Assembly: GCF_018739885.1 (NCBI RefSeq)
Contig: NZ_JADOES010000046.1
Coordinates: 1 to 42,147, forward strand
Origin: Leptothoe spongobia TAU-MAC 1115
GTDB taxonomy: Bacteria > Cyanobacteriota > Cyanobacteriia > Phormidesmidales > Phormidesmidaceae
DNA length: 42,147 nucleotides
Reading direction: 5' to 3'
Every line of letters begins with the position of its first letter. Position 1 is the first letter of the stretch. The position numbers were made by a program, and so were the translations under genes. This document shows, in pieces, positions 1-8,328 of this stretch. The notes beneath the pieces are model-generated. The model saw only the letters and a program-made list of their open reading frames with translations, made no database searches and was not told where the DNA came from.

Positions 1-105
1 TGTTTTTATTTGCTCTTTATCGCCTATTGCCGCTTCTTCGTACATCCCTCTCTACAAATTTGTACAAAGTCCAATTATTGAATGTGCTAAACATAACTAA
101 TATGC

Positions 106-153
106 AATCCTGGCTGATAGCACCCGGTATCGAAGGGCATCCACAGGGCAAAG
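106..153 (+). repeat. Interspersed intergenic repeat, copy A
   Basis: This stretch begins AATCCTGGCT and continues through GGTAT and GGGC blocks. A diverged copy lies on the opposite strand at 4736-4783; by eye about three quarters of the 48 positions match. The two copies point towards each other across the DUF2141 and TIR-WD40 genes. The repeat lies just upstream of the DUF2141 ribosome binding site, so it is probably untranslated even though a longer open frame runs through it. Confidence 0.6.
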
Positions 154-176
154 AAGACGTTCAAGAGGAGGTGACA

Positions 177-638
177 ATGAATAGACAACCTGTTTTAACC
201 GGTGCTTTGATCCTGGCCGCCATCGGGGGGCTGGCCTATCCTGCCCATGGGCAGCTGGATCAGCCAACTCAGCTAGCGGTAGAAATCAGTGGTCTCAATC
301 AGCCTCAGGGACAGGTTTGTTTAAATCTTTTTGATAGTGGTGCTGGGTTTCCAAGTAACCGTGATCAAGCATTACAGACTCAATGTTTAGAGACGACAGC
401 AGACGTGTCTCTGGTCGCCACATTTGAGGACCTGGCACCTGGTAGCTATGCCGTGTCGGTATTTCATGATGCCAACAGCGATAGCGAGTTTAATCGAAAT
501 TTTGTGGGCATGCCGACTGAAGGGTTTGGATTTTCTAGGAATCCAGAGGCGCTGACGGGGCCACCAGAGTTTGGTGAGGCTGTGGTTTTGGTCGCTGGAG
601 CCGAGACCAGGATTGAAATTGAGCTAAGTTATTTTTAG
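177..638 (+). CDS. Exported DUF2141 family protein
   Basis: A 153-residue protein. Residues 1 to about 25 form a signal peptide (basic start, hydrophobic stretch LTGALILAAIGGLAYP, cleavage near AHG/Q), so the product is probably periplasmic or surface-exposed. The rest reads as a single beta-sandwich DUF2141 domain: GQVCLNLF near the start, an APGSYAVSVFHDANSDSEF segment, then GMPTEGFGFS. The domain's function is unknown. I chose the ATG at 177 because AGGAGGTG sits at the right spacing upstream and because it exposes the signal peptide. The open frame extends back to 27, but that part runs through the interspersed repeat. The gene ends 30 bp before the TIR-WD40 gene on the same strand, so the two may be cotranscribed. 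Confidence 0.85.
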   Translation: MNRQPVLTGALILAAIGGLAYPAHGQLDQPTQLAVEISGLNQPQGQVCLNLFDSGAGFPSNRDQALQTQCLETTADVSLVATFEDLAPGSYAVSVFHDANSDSEFNRNFVGMPTEGFGFSRNPEALTGPPEFGEAVVLVAGAETRIEIELSYF

Positions 639-668
639 GGTTGGGGATGATAAGTTTCCAGATCTCCT

Positions 669-3600
669 ATGGGTGACCTTTACGACGTATTTATTTCCTA
701 CGGTCGGCCTGACAGTAAAGATTTTGTGTTCAAGCTATATAAACGGCTGACGGACGCAGGCTATCGGGTTTGGTGTGACTTTAACGACATTCCCCTGGCC
801 GTTGATTTTCAAAACCAGATTGATAGCGGTATCGAAAAATCCCATAACTTTCTGTTTGTCATTTCACCCCATGCCGTAAACTCACCCTACTGTGCTAAAG
901 AGATCGATCGGGCTTTACATGATCAAAAGCGGATTATTCCGTTGTTGCATGTGGAGGAGATTGATCGAGAGACCTGGCAATGGCGTCATCCTGATGGGAC
1001 CGATGCTCAGTGGCAGGACTATCGGGCCCAAGGGCTACATTCCAGCTTTCCGAATATGAATCCCCAGATTAGTAAAATCAACTGGGTGTACATGCGGGAA
1101 AGCGAGGATAATTTTGATCAATCCCTTGCTAGTCTAGAACAGATCTTTCATCGGCATCGGGGCTATGTGGAACAGCATACCCAATTACTCAATGCGGCCC
1201 TGGCCTGGGAGCGACAGCAAAAACAAACAGAATTTTTACTGTTGGGAGAAACGCGACAGTTAGCCGAGCAATGGCTCAATCAGCGGTTTAAGGACGAACA
1301 GCCTCCCTGTGTCCCCACCGATTTACACTGTGAGTTCATCACTGAGAGCGTCAAAAATGCTCACAACAAGATGACCCAGGTGTTTTTGGCCTATGCCCAG
1401 GCCGATGCTCAGGTGATGAATCGCATTCGTCGCTCGCTATGGCGGCAGGGATTTACGGTGTGGAGTAATCAAACAGATATTCCCACGGGAGAGGCCTTTA
1501 AGCGGGTGGTCAATCGGGGTATCGAAGAAGCTGACGCGATGGTGTACCTACTGTCGCCGGATTCTCTCCAGTCGCAATACTGCCAGTATGAGTTGAACTA
1601 TGCCGTCGCCCTCAAGAAACGGGTAATTCCCATTTTGGTGAGACCCTTGACGGTGGTCCCCGTCAGTCCAGCGCTGCAGTCTCTGCAGTACATTGACTTG
1701 ACTGACAACGTCAAAGCCGATGATTATCGGTTGGATGAAAGTGAACTGATTAAGACCCTAAATCATGATGGGGCCTACTATAGCCAGCATAAGCATCTGT
1801 TGGTCAAGGCCCTAAAATGGAAACGACAGCAGCAGAATCCGAGTATCCTCCTGCGGGGGTACGATCTACGTCAGGCGGAAGCATGGTTAAAGACAGCCAG
1901 GGGGCGGGCGAACCATGGAGCCACAGATTTCCACAGTGAATTTATTCAGACGAGTCTAGACCATCCGCCCCCGGCGTCCATTGATGTCTTTATCTCCTAT
2001 TCCAGTGCCGATGCCGATATTGCCCGCACATTGAATAATGCCTTGCAAAGTCAGGGAAAAACCACCTGGTTTGATCAAGAAAGTATTGCCGCCGGGACAG
2101 CCAACTTTCAACGAGAGATTTATCAGGGGATTGAGGTGTCCGACAATATCTTGTTTATTCTGTCACCCCGGTCGGTGAGTTCCCCCTACTGTACCTTAGA
2201 AGTTGAGCATGCAGCTCGCTTCAATAAGCGGTTTGTCACCATTTTGCATCAGCCGGTGAAGGCGGCTGACCTGCATCCAGAGTTGGCTAAGGTGCAGTGG
2301 CTGGACTTTAGTCAACAGCGGGGAAATTTCACCACCCATTTCAACCATCTGATCCGTATTCTGGATACGGATCGAGACCATGTGCAAAGCCATACCAAAT
2401 GGCTACAGCGCTCCCTGGAGTGGCAGCAAAAAGAACAGAGTGATGATCTGCTACTGCGGGGGGCTGAGAGCGCGATCGCAACCCAATGGCTCCAGGCCAG
2501 CCAAAAACAGTCCAAAACTCCTGTGGTCACCGAGGGGCAACAGGCCTTTATCATCGCTAGCCAGGCTGCGCTTGCAGCAGAGAGCCGTCGTGAAAAGCGA
2601 CGCATGATGATTACACAATCACTGTTGGCAGGGGTCAGTGTTTTATGTCTCATTGCCATCGGGGCCAGTGCGATCGCAGTTAAGAAAAGTAGTAGCCTGA
2701 CATTAGATGAAGCCGCCGCAAGGGTGAGTCGATCACTAGTAACCAAACCTGTGGAGGGACTTCTAGAGTCTCTCCAGTTAACGGGTAAAAGTCGGGCAAG
2801 ACTCTGGGCACTGCGTCCCTCCGTCCGTTCCACCCTACGCAATGCCATTGGCATAACGGTGGAGAAAAATCGAATAAAAGCCCACGATGATGCAGTTTGG
2901 TCGGCGGTGTATAGCCCTGATGGGACCACCATTGCCAGTGGTGGGTTTGACCAGGTTGTGCGTCTTTGGGATAGCGATGGCAATCCCATGGGACAGCCAT
3001 TTACAGGACATGAAGATGACATTTGGTCAGTGACCTTTAGCCCCGATGGGACCACCATTGCCAGCGCCAGTTCTGATAGCACGGTGCGTTTGTGGGACCT
3101 CCAGGGCAATCAGCTGAATGTTTTTGCAGGGCATTGGGGCCATGCCAAGACGGTGGCCTTTAGCCCTGATGGGACAACGCTGGCCAGCGGCGATCAGGGC
3201 GGTGTTGTCAGACTGTGGGATCGTCAAGGAAAAGCACGAGCGTTTCCATTAGAGGGTGAGAGTGTTATATGGTCCCTTGCCTTTAGTCCCGATGGTACCC
3301 AGATTGTGAGTGGTCGAGAAGATGGCAAGATTCATCTATGGAATCTCCAGGGTCAACGGCTCAAGAGTTTGTCAGAACATACCGGTGCAGTCCTGACCGT
3401 AACCTTTAGCCCCGATGGCCAGCTGATGGCCAGTGGGGGCAATGATAAGATTATCCGCCTATGGGATCGTCAGGGTAAATTACTGCGAGAACTGGAAGGC
3501 CATACGGACGGCATTGTGTCTCTCGCGTTTAGTCCCGATGGCCAGTGGCTGATCAGTGGGGGAAATGACAATACGGTGCGGGTGTGGAGTCGTGATGGTC

Positions 3601-4703
3601 AGCCCGTTGGCCCGCCGCTAATGGGTCATGATTATTATGTTTTTTCTGTTGCTGTGAGCCCGGATGGACAGACCATTCTCAGCAGTGGAGAGGATGCCAC
3701 CTTGCGATGGTGGAAGATCAACGATGTGCTGGCGCGTCAATCTCTACCGATTCACAATGGTGCTGTCCATGGGATGGCCCTTAGTCGTGATGGAGAGACT
3801 ATGGTTACGGCTGGCCAGGATGGCACAGTCAGGCTGTGGGCTAATAACCAAGAGGCAGCGACGTCACCTTTTGCGGGGCATGGGGACGCGGTGTTGTCGG
3901 TGGATATGAGTCCGGATGGGAACATGATTGCTAGCGGTAGTGCTGATGGCACGGTGAGACTATGGACGCGTCAAGGGGATGCGATCGCGGCTCTCGACCA
4001 GCATCAGGACTTGGTTAATTCGGTGGCGATTCATCCGACCCAGTCACTGATGGCCAGTGCCAGTGATGACAAGACGATTCGTCTGTGGGATTTGCAGGGG
4101 AACTCCATGGGAGAGAGTTTGGAGGGGCATACAGACAAGGTGAATACGGTTGTTTTTAGTCCCGATGGGCAGTTGTTGGTCAGCGGCAGCGATGACCGTA
4201 CGATTCGTCTATGGGATTTACAGGGTAACCCGATGGGAGATCCCTTAGAGGGGCATACGGATGATATTAATGCCCTGGCCTTTAGTCCTGATGGTGAGAT
4301 GTTTGTCAGTGCCAGCCGAGATCGTACATTGCGGTTATGGCACCGTGATGGGAGCCCCATTGCCGGTCCTTTTAATGGGCATCTTAGCGATGTGGTGGCG
4401 GTGACCTTTAGTCCGGATGGTCAGTATGTGGTTAGTGCTAGCCGTGACCAGACGTTACGATTATGGGATTTACGAGGGGAGCCGATTGGGAAGCCGCTGA
4501 TGGGTCACAATGCGATCGCTAAGACGGTTTTGTTTAGTGGTGATGGTCAGCAGATTCTGAGTGCGAATAGTGATGGGTTTTTACGGCGCTGGGAAGGGGG
4601 AACGGTACAGGATTGGGTGGATTGGGGCTGCGATCGCATCCGCGAACATTCTATTCTGCAAACACCTGAAGCAGCAGGCATTGAAAAAGCGTGTCAGTTT
4701 TAA
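669..4703 (+). CDS. Triple-TIR, single-TM, 14-WD40 protein
   Basis: A 1344-residue protein with an unusual order. TIR domains lie at about 3-150, 235-345 and 437-550. Each is followed by a helical linker of about 70 residues with the pattern H..LL..AL.W......LLRG...A..WL, so the TIR-linker module is present three times. A basic stretch (RREKRR, 640-645) and one membrane helix (about 648-671) follow. Fourteen WD40 repeats run from about 735 to 1300, consistent with two seven-bladed propellers. The tail is the W..GCDRIR type seen in cyanobacterial WD40 proteins. All three TIRs keep the glutamate that is catalytic in NAD-cleaving TIRs (E78, E308, E511, in S/Q-x-YC-x-x-E contexts). There is no NB-ARC/STAND NTPase domain. 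By inference, the propellers sense or scaffold while the TIRs act as NADase or signalling units. Confidence 0.9.
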   Translation: MGDLYDVFISYGRPDSKDFVFKLYKRLTDAGYRVWCDFNDIPLAVDFQNQIDSGIEKSHNFLFVISPHAVNSPYCAKEIDRALHDQKRIIPLLHVEEIDRETWQWRHPDGTDAQWQDYRAQGLHSSFPNMNPQISKINWVYMRESEDNFDQSLASLEQIFHRHRGYVEQHTQLLNAALAWERQQKQTEFLLLGETRQLAEQWLNQRFKDEQPPCVPTDLHCEFITESVKNAHNKMTQVFLAYAQADAQVMNRIRRSLWRQGFTVWSNQTDIPTGEAFKRVVNRGIEEADAMVYLLSPDSLQSQYCQYELNYAVALKKRVIPILVRPLTVVPVSPALQSLQYIDLTDNVKADDYRLDESELIKTLNHDGAYYSQHKHLLVKALKWKRQQQNPSILLRGYDLRQAEAWLKTARGRANHGATDFHSEFIQTSLDHPPPASIDVFISYSSADADIARTLNNALQSQGKTTWFDQESIAAGTANFQREIYQGIEVSDNILFILSPRSVSSPYCTLEVEHAARFNKRFVTILHQPVKAADLHPELAKVQWLDFSQQRGNFTTHFNHLIRILDTDRDHVQSHTKWLQRSLEWQQKEQSDDLLLRGAESAIATQWLQASQKQSKTPVVTEGQQAFIIASQAALAAESRREKRRMMITQSLLAGVSVLCLIAIGASAIAVKKSSSLTLDEAAARVSRSLVTKPVEGLLESLQLTGKSRARLWALRPSVRSTLRNAIGITVEKNRIKAHDDAVWSAVYSPDGTTIASGGFDQVVRLWDSDGNPMGQPFTGHEDDIWSVTFSPDGTTIASASSDSTVRLWDLQGNQLNVFAGHWGHAKTVAFSPDGTTLASGDQGGVVRLWDRQGKARAFPLEGESVIWSLAFSPDGTQIVSGREDGKIHLWNLQGQRLKSLSEHTGAVLTVTFSPDGQLMASGGNDKIIRLWDRQGKLLRELEGHTDGIVSLAFSPDGQWLISGGNDNTVRVWSRDGQPVGPPLMGHDYYVFSVAVSPDGQTILSSGEDATLRWWKINDVLARQSLPIHNGAVHGMALSRDGETMVTAGQDGTVRLWANNQEAATSPFAGHGDAVLSVDMSPDGNMIASGSADGTVRLWTRQGDAIAALDQHQDLVNSVAIHPTQSLMASASDDKTIRLWDLQGNSMGESLEGHTDKVNTVVFSPDGQLLVSGSDDRTIRLWDLQGNPMGDPLEGHTDDINALAFSPDGEMFVSASRDRTLRLWHRDGSPIAGPFNGHLSDVVAVTFSPDGQYVVSASRDQTLRLWDLRGEPIGKPLMGHNAIAKTVLFSGDGQQILSANSDGFLRRWEGGTVQDWVDWGCDRIREHSILQTPEAAGIEKACQF

Positions 4704-4735
4704 AGTGACCCTCACAATGGATAACCTCGTAGGGG

Positions 4736-4783
4736 CTGTGCCTTGTGCCAGCCCGGCAATACCAGGGGCTATTAGCCAGGATT
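4736..4783 (-). repeat. Interspersed intergenic repeat, copy B (inverted)
   Basis: Read on the minus strand, this matches copy A at 106-153 (AATCCTGGCT, ATAGC, GGTAT, GGGC blocks, then CAC and GGCA). It starts about 30 bp after the TIR-WD40 stop codon. It has no clear T-run, so I do not call it a terminator. Confidence 0.6.
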
Positions 4784-4903
4784 TGGTATGTAATAAAGAG
4801 AAAAGCCTGGCGTACCTGGCCTTTAGCGACATTGGGTTGTCTAAAGGAATCGGTAGATGCGTTTAGAATAGATGCACACACAGTTGTATGAGACTGAACT
4901 ATC

Positions 4904-5155
4904 ATGCCTACTCTGTCTTTGCCATATTCTGAGGATTTATTAATCACGTCAGGTAAATCGCCACAGGCCTTAGAAGCAGAGTTGGCTTTTTTGCTGGCAG
5001 TCAAACTATTTGAACTGCGTCGATTGTCATTAGGTAAGGCTGCGGTATTTTGTCAAATGCCTAAACTGCAATTTATGTTTGAACTAGGGCGTTTACAGGT
5101 ACCTGTAATTAATCTGGACGATGACCAAATTGCAGATGAGCTAAGCGATGACTAA
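4904..5155 (+). CDS. UPF0175 family antitoxin-like protein
   Basis: An 83-residue protein that matches the UPF0175 family along its whole length: an N-terminal LSLPYSEDLL strand, a helical FLLAVKLFELRRLSLGKAA segment that resembles a winged helix, and a C-terminal VINLDDDQIADELSDD. In many cyanobacteria members sit just upstream of a PIN or DUF3368 toxin and act as its antitoxin. Here no toxin follows: an ATG overlapping the stop region (5147) opens only a 14-codon frame ending at 5191, and the next gene encodes Uma2. The gene therefore looks like an orphan antitoxin or the survivor of a broken pair. Confidence 0.75.
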   Translation: MPTLSLPYSEDLLITSGKSPQALEAELAFLLAVKLFELRRLSLGKAAVFCQMPKLQFMFELGRLQVPVINLDDDQIADELSDD

Positions 5156-5219
5156 CGCTGTTATTGTTGCTTTGCCTGATTACCTACAATAGTCATACCC
5201 CACAGCTGGCAACCCCACC

Positions 5220-5876
5220 ATGAGCCAAGCCATCTCAGCCCCATACCTCACACTAGCGCAGTACCTTGCCTACACCGCAGGCACAGAGACCCGCTACGAA
5301 CTCGTCGATGGAGCCCTGGTCGAAATGCCACCGGACTCTGATAAAAACCTGAGCATTGCTAGAACGCTGCTATTAAAGCTGATTAAGCATTTTCCCTCAG
5401 AGTTAGTCACATGGGGCACCGAAATCGAAGTCAGTGGTCGTCGCGTTAGCTGCCGTATTCCTGACCTCCTCGTCCATTCCGCAGAATCCAAAGCCGCCCT
5501 TGCCGGGACCAAACGTGCCACCATCACCCATGATATGCCACCCCCAGCCTTAGTGCTCGAGGTCGTATCCCCAGGGCAGACCAACCGAGACCGAGACTAC
5601 CGCTACAAACACACCGAATACGCTGCCCGAGCCATTGAAGAATACTGGATAGTTGACCCCGAACTGCAGCAGATTACAATCTGTCACTGGGAAAATGGCA
5701 TGTACGAAGACACTATCTATAAAGACGATGAAAAGGTTAAATCCTCACTGGTGCCAGAGTTAGACATAACCCCTAATACCCAGCCCTTTCAAGGTGGGCT
5801 AGCAATGAGCTTTATATTTGGACAAAACCATTATTACTCATGGATTAGGACCAAACTTTGCAATTTAGATAGCTAG
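5220..5876 (+). CDS. Uma2 family (DUF820) endonuclease-like protein
   Basis: A 218-residue PD-(D/E)xK nuclease-fold protein of the Uma2 family, which is greatly expanded in cyanobacteria and has no settled cellular role. Visible family signatures are TRYELVDGALVEM near residue 25, RIPDLLV near 80, ALVLEVVSPG near 118, and RYKHTEYAARAIEEYWIVDP near 137. The aspartate in PDLLV and the glutamate in LEVVS are the expected metal ligands. The family normally ends shortly after the VPEL..T motif. Here the protein continues about 25 further residues after FQGG with no family resemblance. A TAG lies one base out of frame just after FQGG (5801-5803), which suggests a small indel that extended the protein. 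Confidence 0.8.
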   Translation: MSQAISAPYLTLAQYLAYTAGTETRYELVDGALVEMPPDSDKNLSIARTLLLKLIKHFPSELVTWGTEIEVSGRRVSCRIPDLLVHSAESKAALAGTKRATITHDMPPPALVLEVVSPGQTNRDRDYRYKHTEYAARAIEEYWIVDPELQQITICHWENGMYEDTIYKDDEKVKSSLVPELDITPNTQPFQGGLAMSFIFGQNHYYSWIRTKLCNLDS

Positions 5877-6152
5877 TTCAAATGCACTAAAATCAGAGAA
5901 ATTCAGGCAGTTTAAGACTATTTCAGAAAAAATATCCCAAACAAATCGGCTATTGCTATCAGGAATTTTTAATTTGTAGAGAATGCTTTTCTAGCTCGGA
6001 AAAGTTGAATCTACTTAAGAGAGGAGCTTTTGAGAATTATTAAAAGTATTCATTTCACCTTTACAGGGCTGCCCCTAATACCCTATTTGGAGCGTAAGGA
6101 TTAACACCCTAATGCAGTACCTAATAACCAAGATAGATACCACCCTCTGCCC

Positions 6153-8141
6153 ATGTCCCTGTTACCCCATCTCTCCCAAATCGCCGATCTCCGTCAAGCC
6201 CTCGCCACCCAGCTTGATACCATTACCCATACTCTCCTTCCCCTGCAACAAACGTTTGACCTCACCCAACCCCTAGCCGATCTCTCCGCTGCTAGCCAAA
6301 GCCTCCGCCAAGGTGTCTTTCGTCTTATGGTCCTGGGGGATATGAAGCGGGGTAAGAGCACCTTCCTCAACGCCCTTTTAGGAGAGGCTCTCCTACCCAG
6401 CAACGTCAACCCCTGCACCGCCATCCTTACGGTTCTCCGCTACGGTCCTACGCCCCAGGCCACCGTCCACTTCAACGACGGCACCGACCAGCAGCTGGAC
6501 ATCGACACCTTTACCCAGCGCTATACCATCGATCCAGCAGAAACTCGCCAGACCGATGGCACCTCCCCCTTTGCCCATGTCAGTCATGCGGTGATCAACT
6601 ACCCGCTACCCTTATTACAAAACGGCGTAGAAATTGTCGATAGCCCTGGCCTCAACGATACCGAGGCCCGTAACAAACTCTCCCTGGGCTATATCCAAAA
6701 CTGCCATGCAATTTTGTTTATGCTGCGGGCCACCCAGCCTTGTACCCTGGCTGAGCGACGCTATTTGAGTAACTATCTGCAAAATAAAGGACTGTCGCTA
6801 TTTTTCTTATTAAATGCCTGGGACCATATTAAAGACAGTTTGCTGGACCCGGACGATCCAGATGAACTGGCCCAGGCCGAAACCCGGCTCCATAAGGTGT
6901 TTTACAGTACCCTCAAAGACTATTGTGACAACTACGAAGCACGAGTCTTCCCCATCTCTGCGCTGCAGGTATTGCGCCAGCGGATCAAGACTCCAGATCA
7001 ACCAATTCAGGATCCAGGATTCTCGCAGTTTCTCACCACCCTCGATCAGTTTCTCACCCAGGAACGGGCCAGGGCTGAGTTTCAGCCAGTGGTGGCACTA
7101 TCCCAGCGGTCGTTGGCAGAACTCACGGAAAAAGTGAACCTGCGGCGCACCCTGTTGCACCAGACGGTGGCTGAGCTCAAGCAAAGTATATTGCAACTAG
7201 CTCCAGTGTTTGAACAGCTAGTGATGATTCGGGATGAATTTCAAAAGGAGATACGAGAAAGTTGCGATCGCACTGCCACCGCCACCACCACCGCCTTCAA
7301 AGACTTCATCCTCAATCTAGAACACACCTTTGAAAAAGACTTTGCCCCCTACCAGCCCGATCTCTCCCTGATCGACCTGGTTAGCCCTGCCGGTCGACAA
7401 CAGTTTAACCAATCCCTCGAAACCGCCTTCCAGAGGTACCTCAACGACCAGCTCCTACTCTGGAGCCGCACCCTGGAGCCCACCCTACGCAGCGCCTTCC
7501 AAACACTTTCCGAACGCGCCGCCCACTATGGCGCTTCCTATAATCAAATCACCCATCAAATCCTCACCACCCTCAGCGGTCAGTCAGTCCAGATTCCCCT
7601 GGACAAAGGTCAACCCAGCTGGGCCGAATGGGCCATCGACGCCCTCAACCAACCCACCGATACACCAGAAGTCAAAGCCATCCTCGCCAGCATCGACCTA
7701 CAAAGTATCCTGATCAACCTCGTCGCCGCCATCGGTGCCAGCCTCCTAGCCTCCAGTTTAATTAGTAGTATCGCCGGTCCCATCACCCTCGGCATCGCCA
7801 GCCTCGGCATCGGTGCCTTCCAAATAGACCAAACCCGTCGTGCCTTGATGGTCGCCGCCCGTCAAGAACTCACCACCCACCTCCCCCGCATCGCCGCCGA
7901 ACAGCAGCAACCCATCCACTCCGCCATCGTCCAATACTTTCGCAACTACGAACAATCCGTCATCAGCCGCCTAGACACCGACATCAAAGCCCGCAAAAAC
8001 GACCTAGAAACCCTACTGAATCAAAAACAAGACCAAGAACACCAAAGCCAGTCAGAACTAGACCAACTGCAAGCAGCATTGCTCCAACTAAAGCAAGCAA
8101 ATCAAACCATCCAACAGCTCTACACCCAAGTCATTCAGTAA
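6153..8141 (+). CDS. Bacterial dynamin-like GTPase
   Basis: A 662-residue large GTPase. GTPase motifs are clear: G1 GDMKRGKS at 62-69, G2 threonine in PCTA near 89, G3 DSPG at 163-166, and G4 NAWD at 221-224. Long helical stalk regions follow. Two adjacent hydrophobic stretches at about 515-555 match the membrane paddle of bacterial dynamin-like proteins, and the C-terminus (about 610-662) is a Gln/Leu-rich coiled coil. Family members bind and remodel membranes in a GTP-dependent way; some protect membranes under stress or phage attack. It appears to be a single gene without the usual second DLP partner. Length and domain order are normal for the family. Confidence 0.85.
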   Translation: MSLLPHLSQIADLRQALATQLDTITHTLLPLQQTFDLTQPLADLSAASQSLRQGVFRLMVLGDMKRGKSTFLNALLGEALLPSNVNPCTAILTVLRYGPTPQATVHFNDGTDQQLDIDTFTQRYTIDPAETRQTDGTSPFAHVSHAVINYPLPLLQNGVEIVDSPGLNDTEARNKLSLGYIQNCHAILFMLRATQPCTLAERRYLSNYLQNKGLSLFFLLNAWDHIKDSLLDPDDPDELAQAETRLHKVFYSTLKDYCDNYEARVFPISALQVLRQRIKTPDQPIQDPGFSQFLTTLDQFLTQERARAEFQPVVALSQRSLAELTEKVNLRRTLLHQTVAELKQSILQLAPVFEQLVMIRDEFQKEIRESCDRTATATTTAFKDFILNLEHTFEKDFAPYQPDLSLIDLVSPAGRQQFNQSLETAFQRYLNDQLLLWSRTLEPTLRSAFQTLSERAAHYGASYNQITHQILTTLSGQSVQIPLDKGQPSWAEWAIDALNQPTDTPEVKAILASIDLQSILINLVAAIGASLLASSLISSIAGPITLGIASLGIGAFQIDQTRRALMVAARQELTTHLPRIAAEQQQPIHSAIVQYFRNYEQSVISRLDTDIKARKNDLETLLNQKQDQEHQSQSELDQLQAALLQLKQANQTIQQLYTQVIQ

Positions 8142-8288
8142 GTCCCACCCCAAAATCTTCGCAAAAACCAGTGAAGAACCTACATAATCGACCCCGCCGT
8201 AACCCCAACCTAATGCCATTGCAGATAACCCAGTACGTTGTCCCTATGGTGGATAGTGTGATGCTTCTCAAAGCAGCTTGTTAACCAG

Positions 8289-8315
8289 TAGCTTGAAGTT
8301 ACGAAACCTAAGCTA
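8289..8315 (+). repeat. Inverted repeat upstream of IS110 transposase
   Basis: TAGCTT (8289-8294) and AAGCTA (8310-8315) can pair across a 15-base loop. They lie immediately before the Shine-Dalgarno AAGAGGTAG of the transposase. This is within the non-coding left flank, where some IS110 elements encode their bridge RNA. The pairing is short, so the call is weak. Confidence 0.3.
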
Positions 8316-8328
8316 AGAGGTAGCCCCA

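Noticed and set aside
2312..3109. Long minus-strand frame opposite the TIR-WD40 gene
   Set aside because: It is antisense to the WD40 repeats and its product is a Ser/Arg-rich pattern repeated with the WD40 period, as expected of a shadow frame.
669..8141. Thoeris or other named TIR defence operon
   Set aside because: There is no ThsA-type or other known partner; the neighbours are DUF2141, UPF0175, Uma2 and a dynamin-like GTPase.
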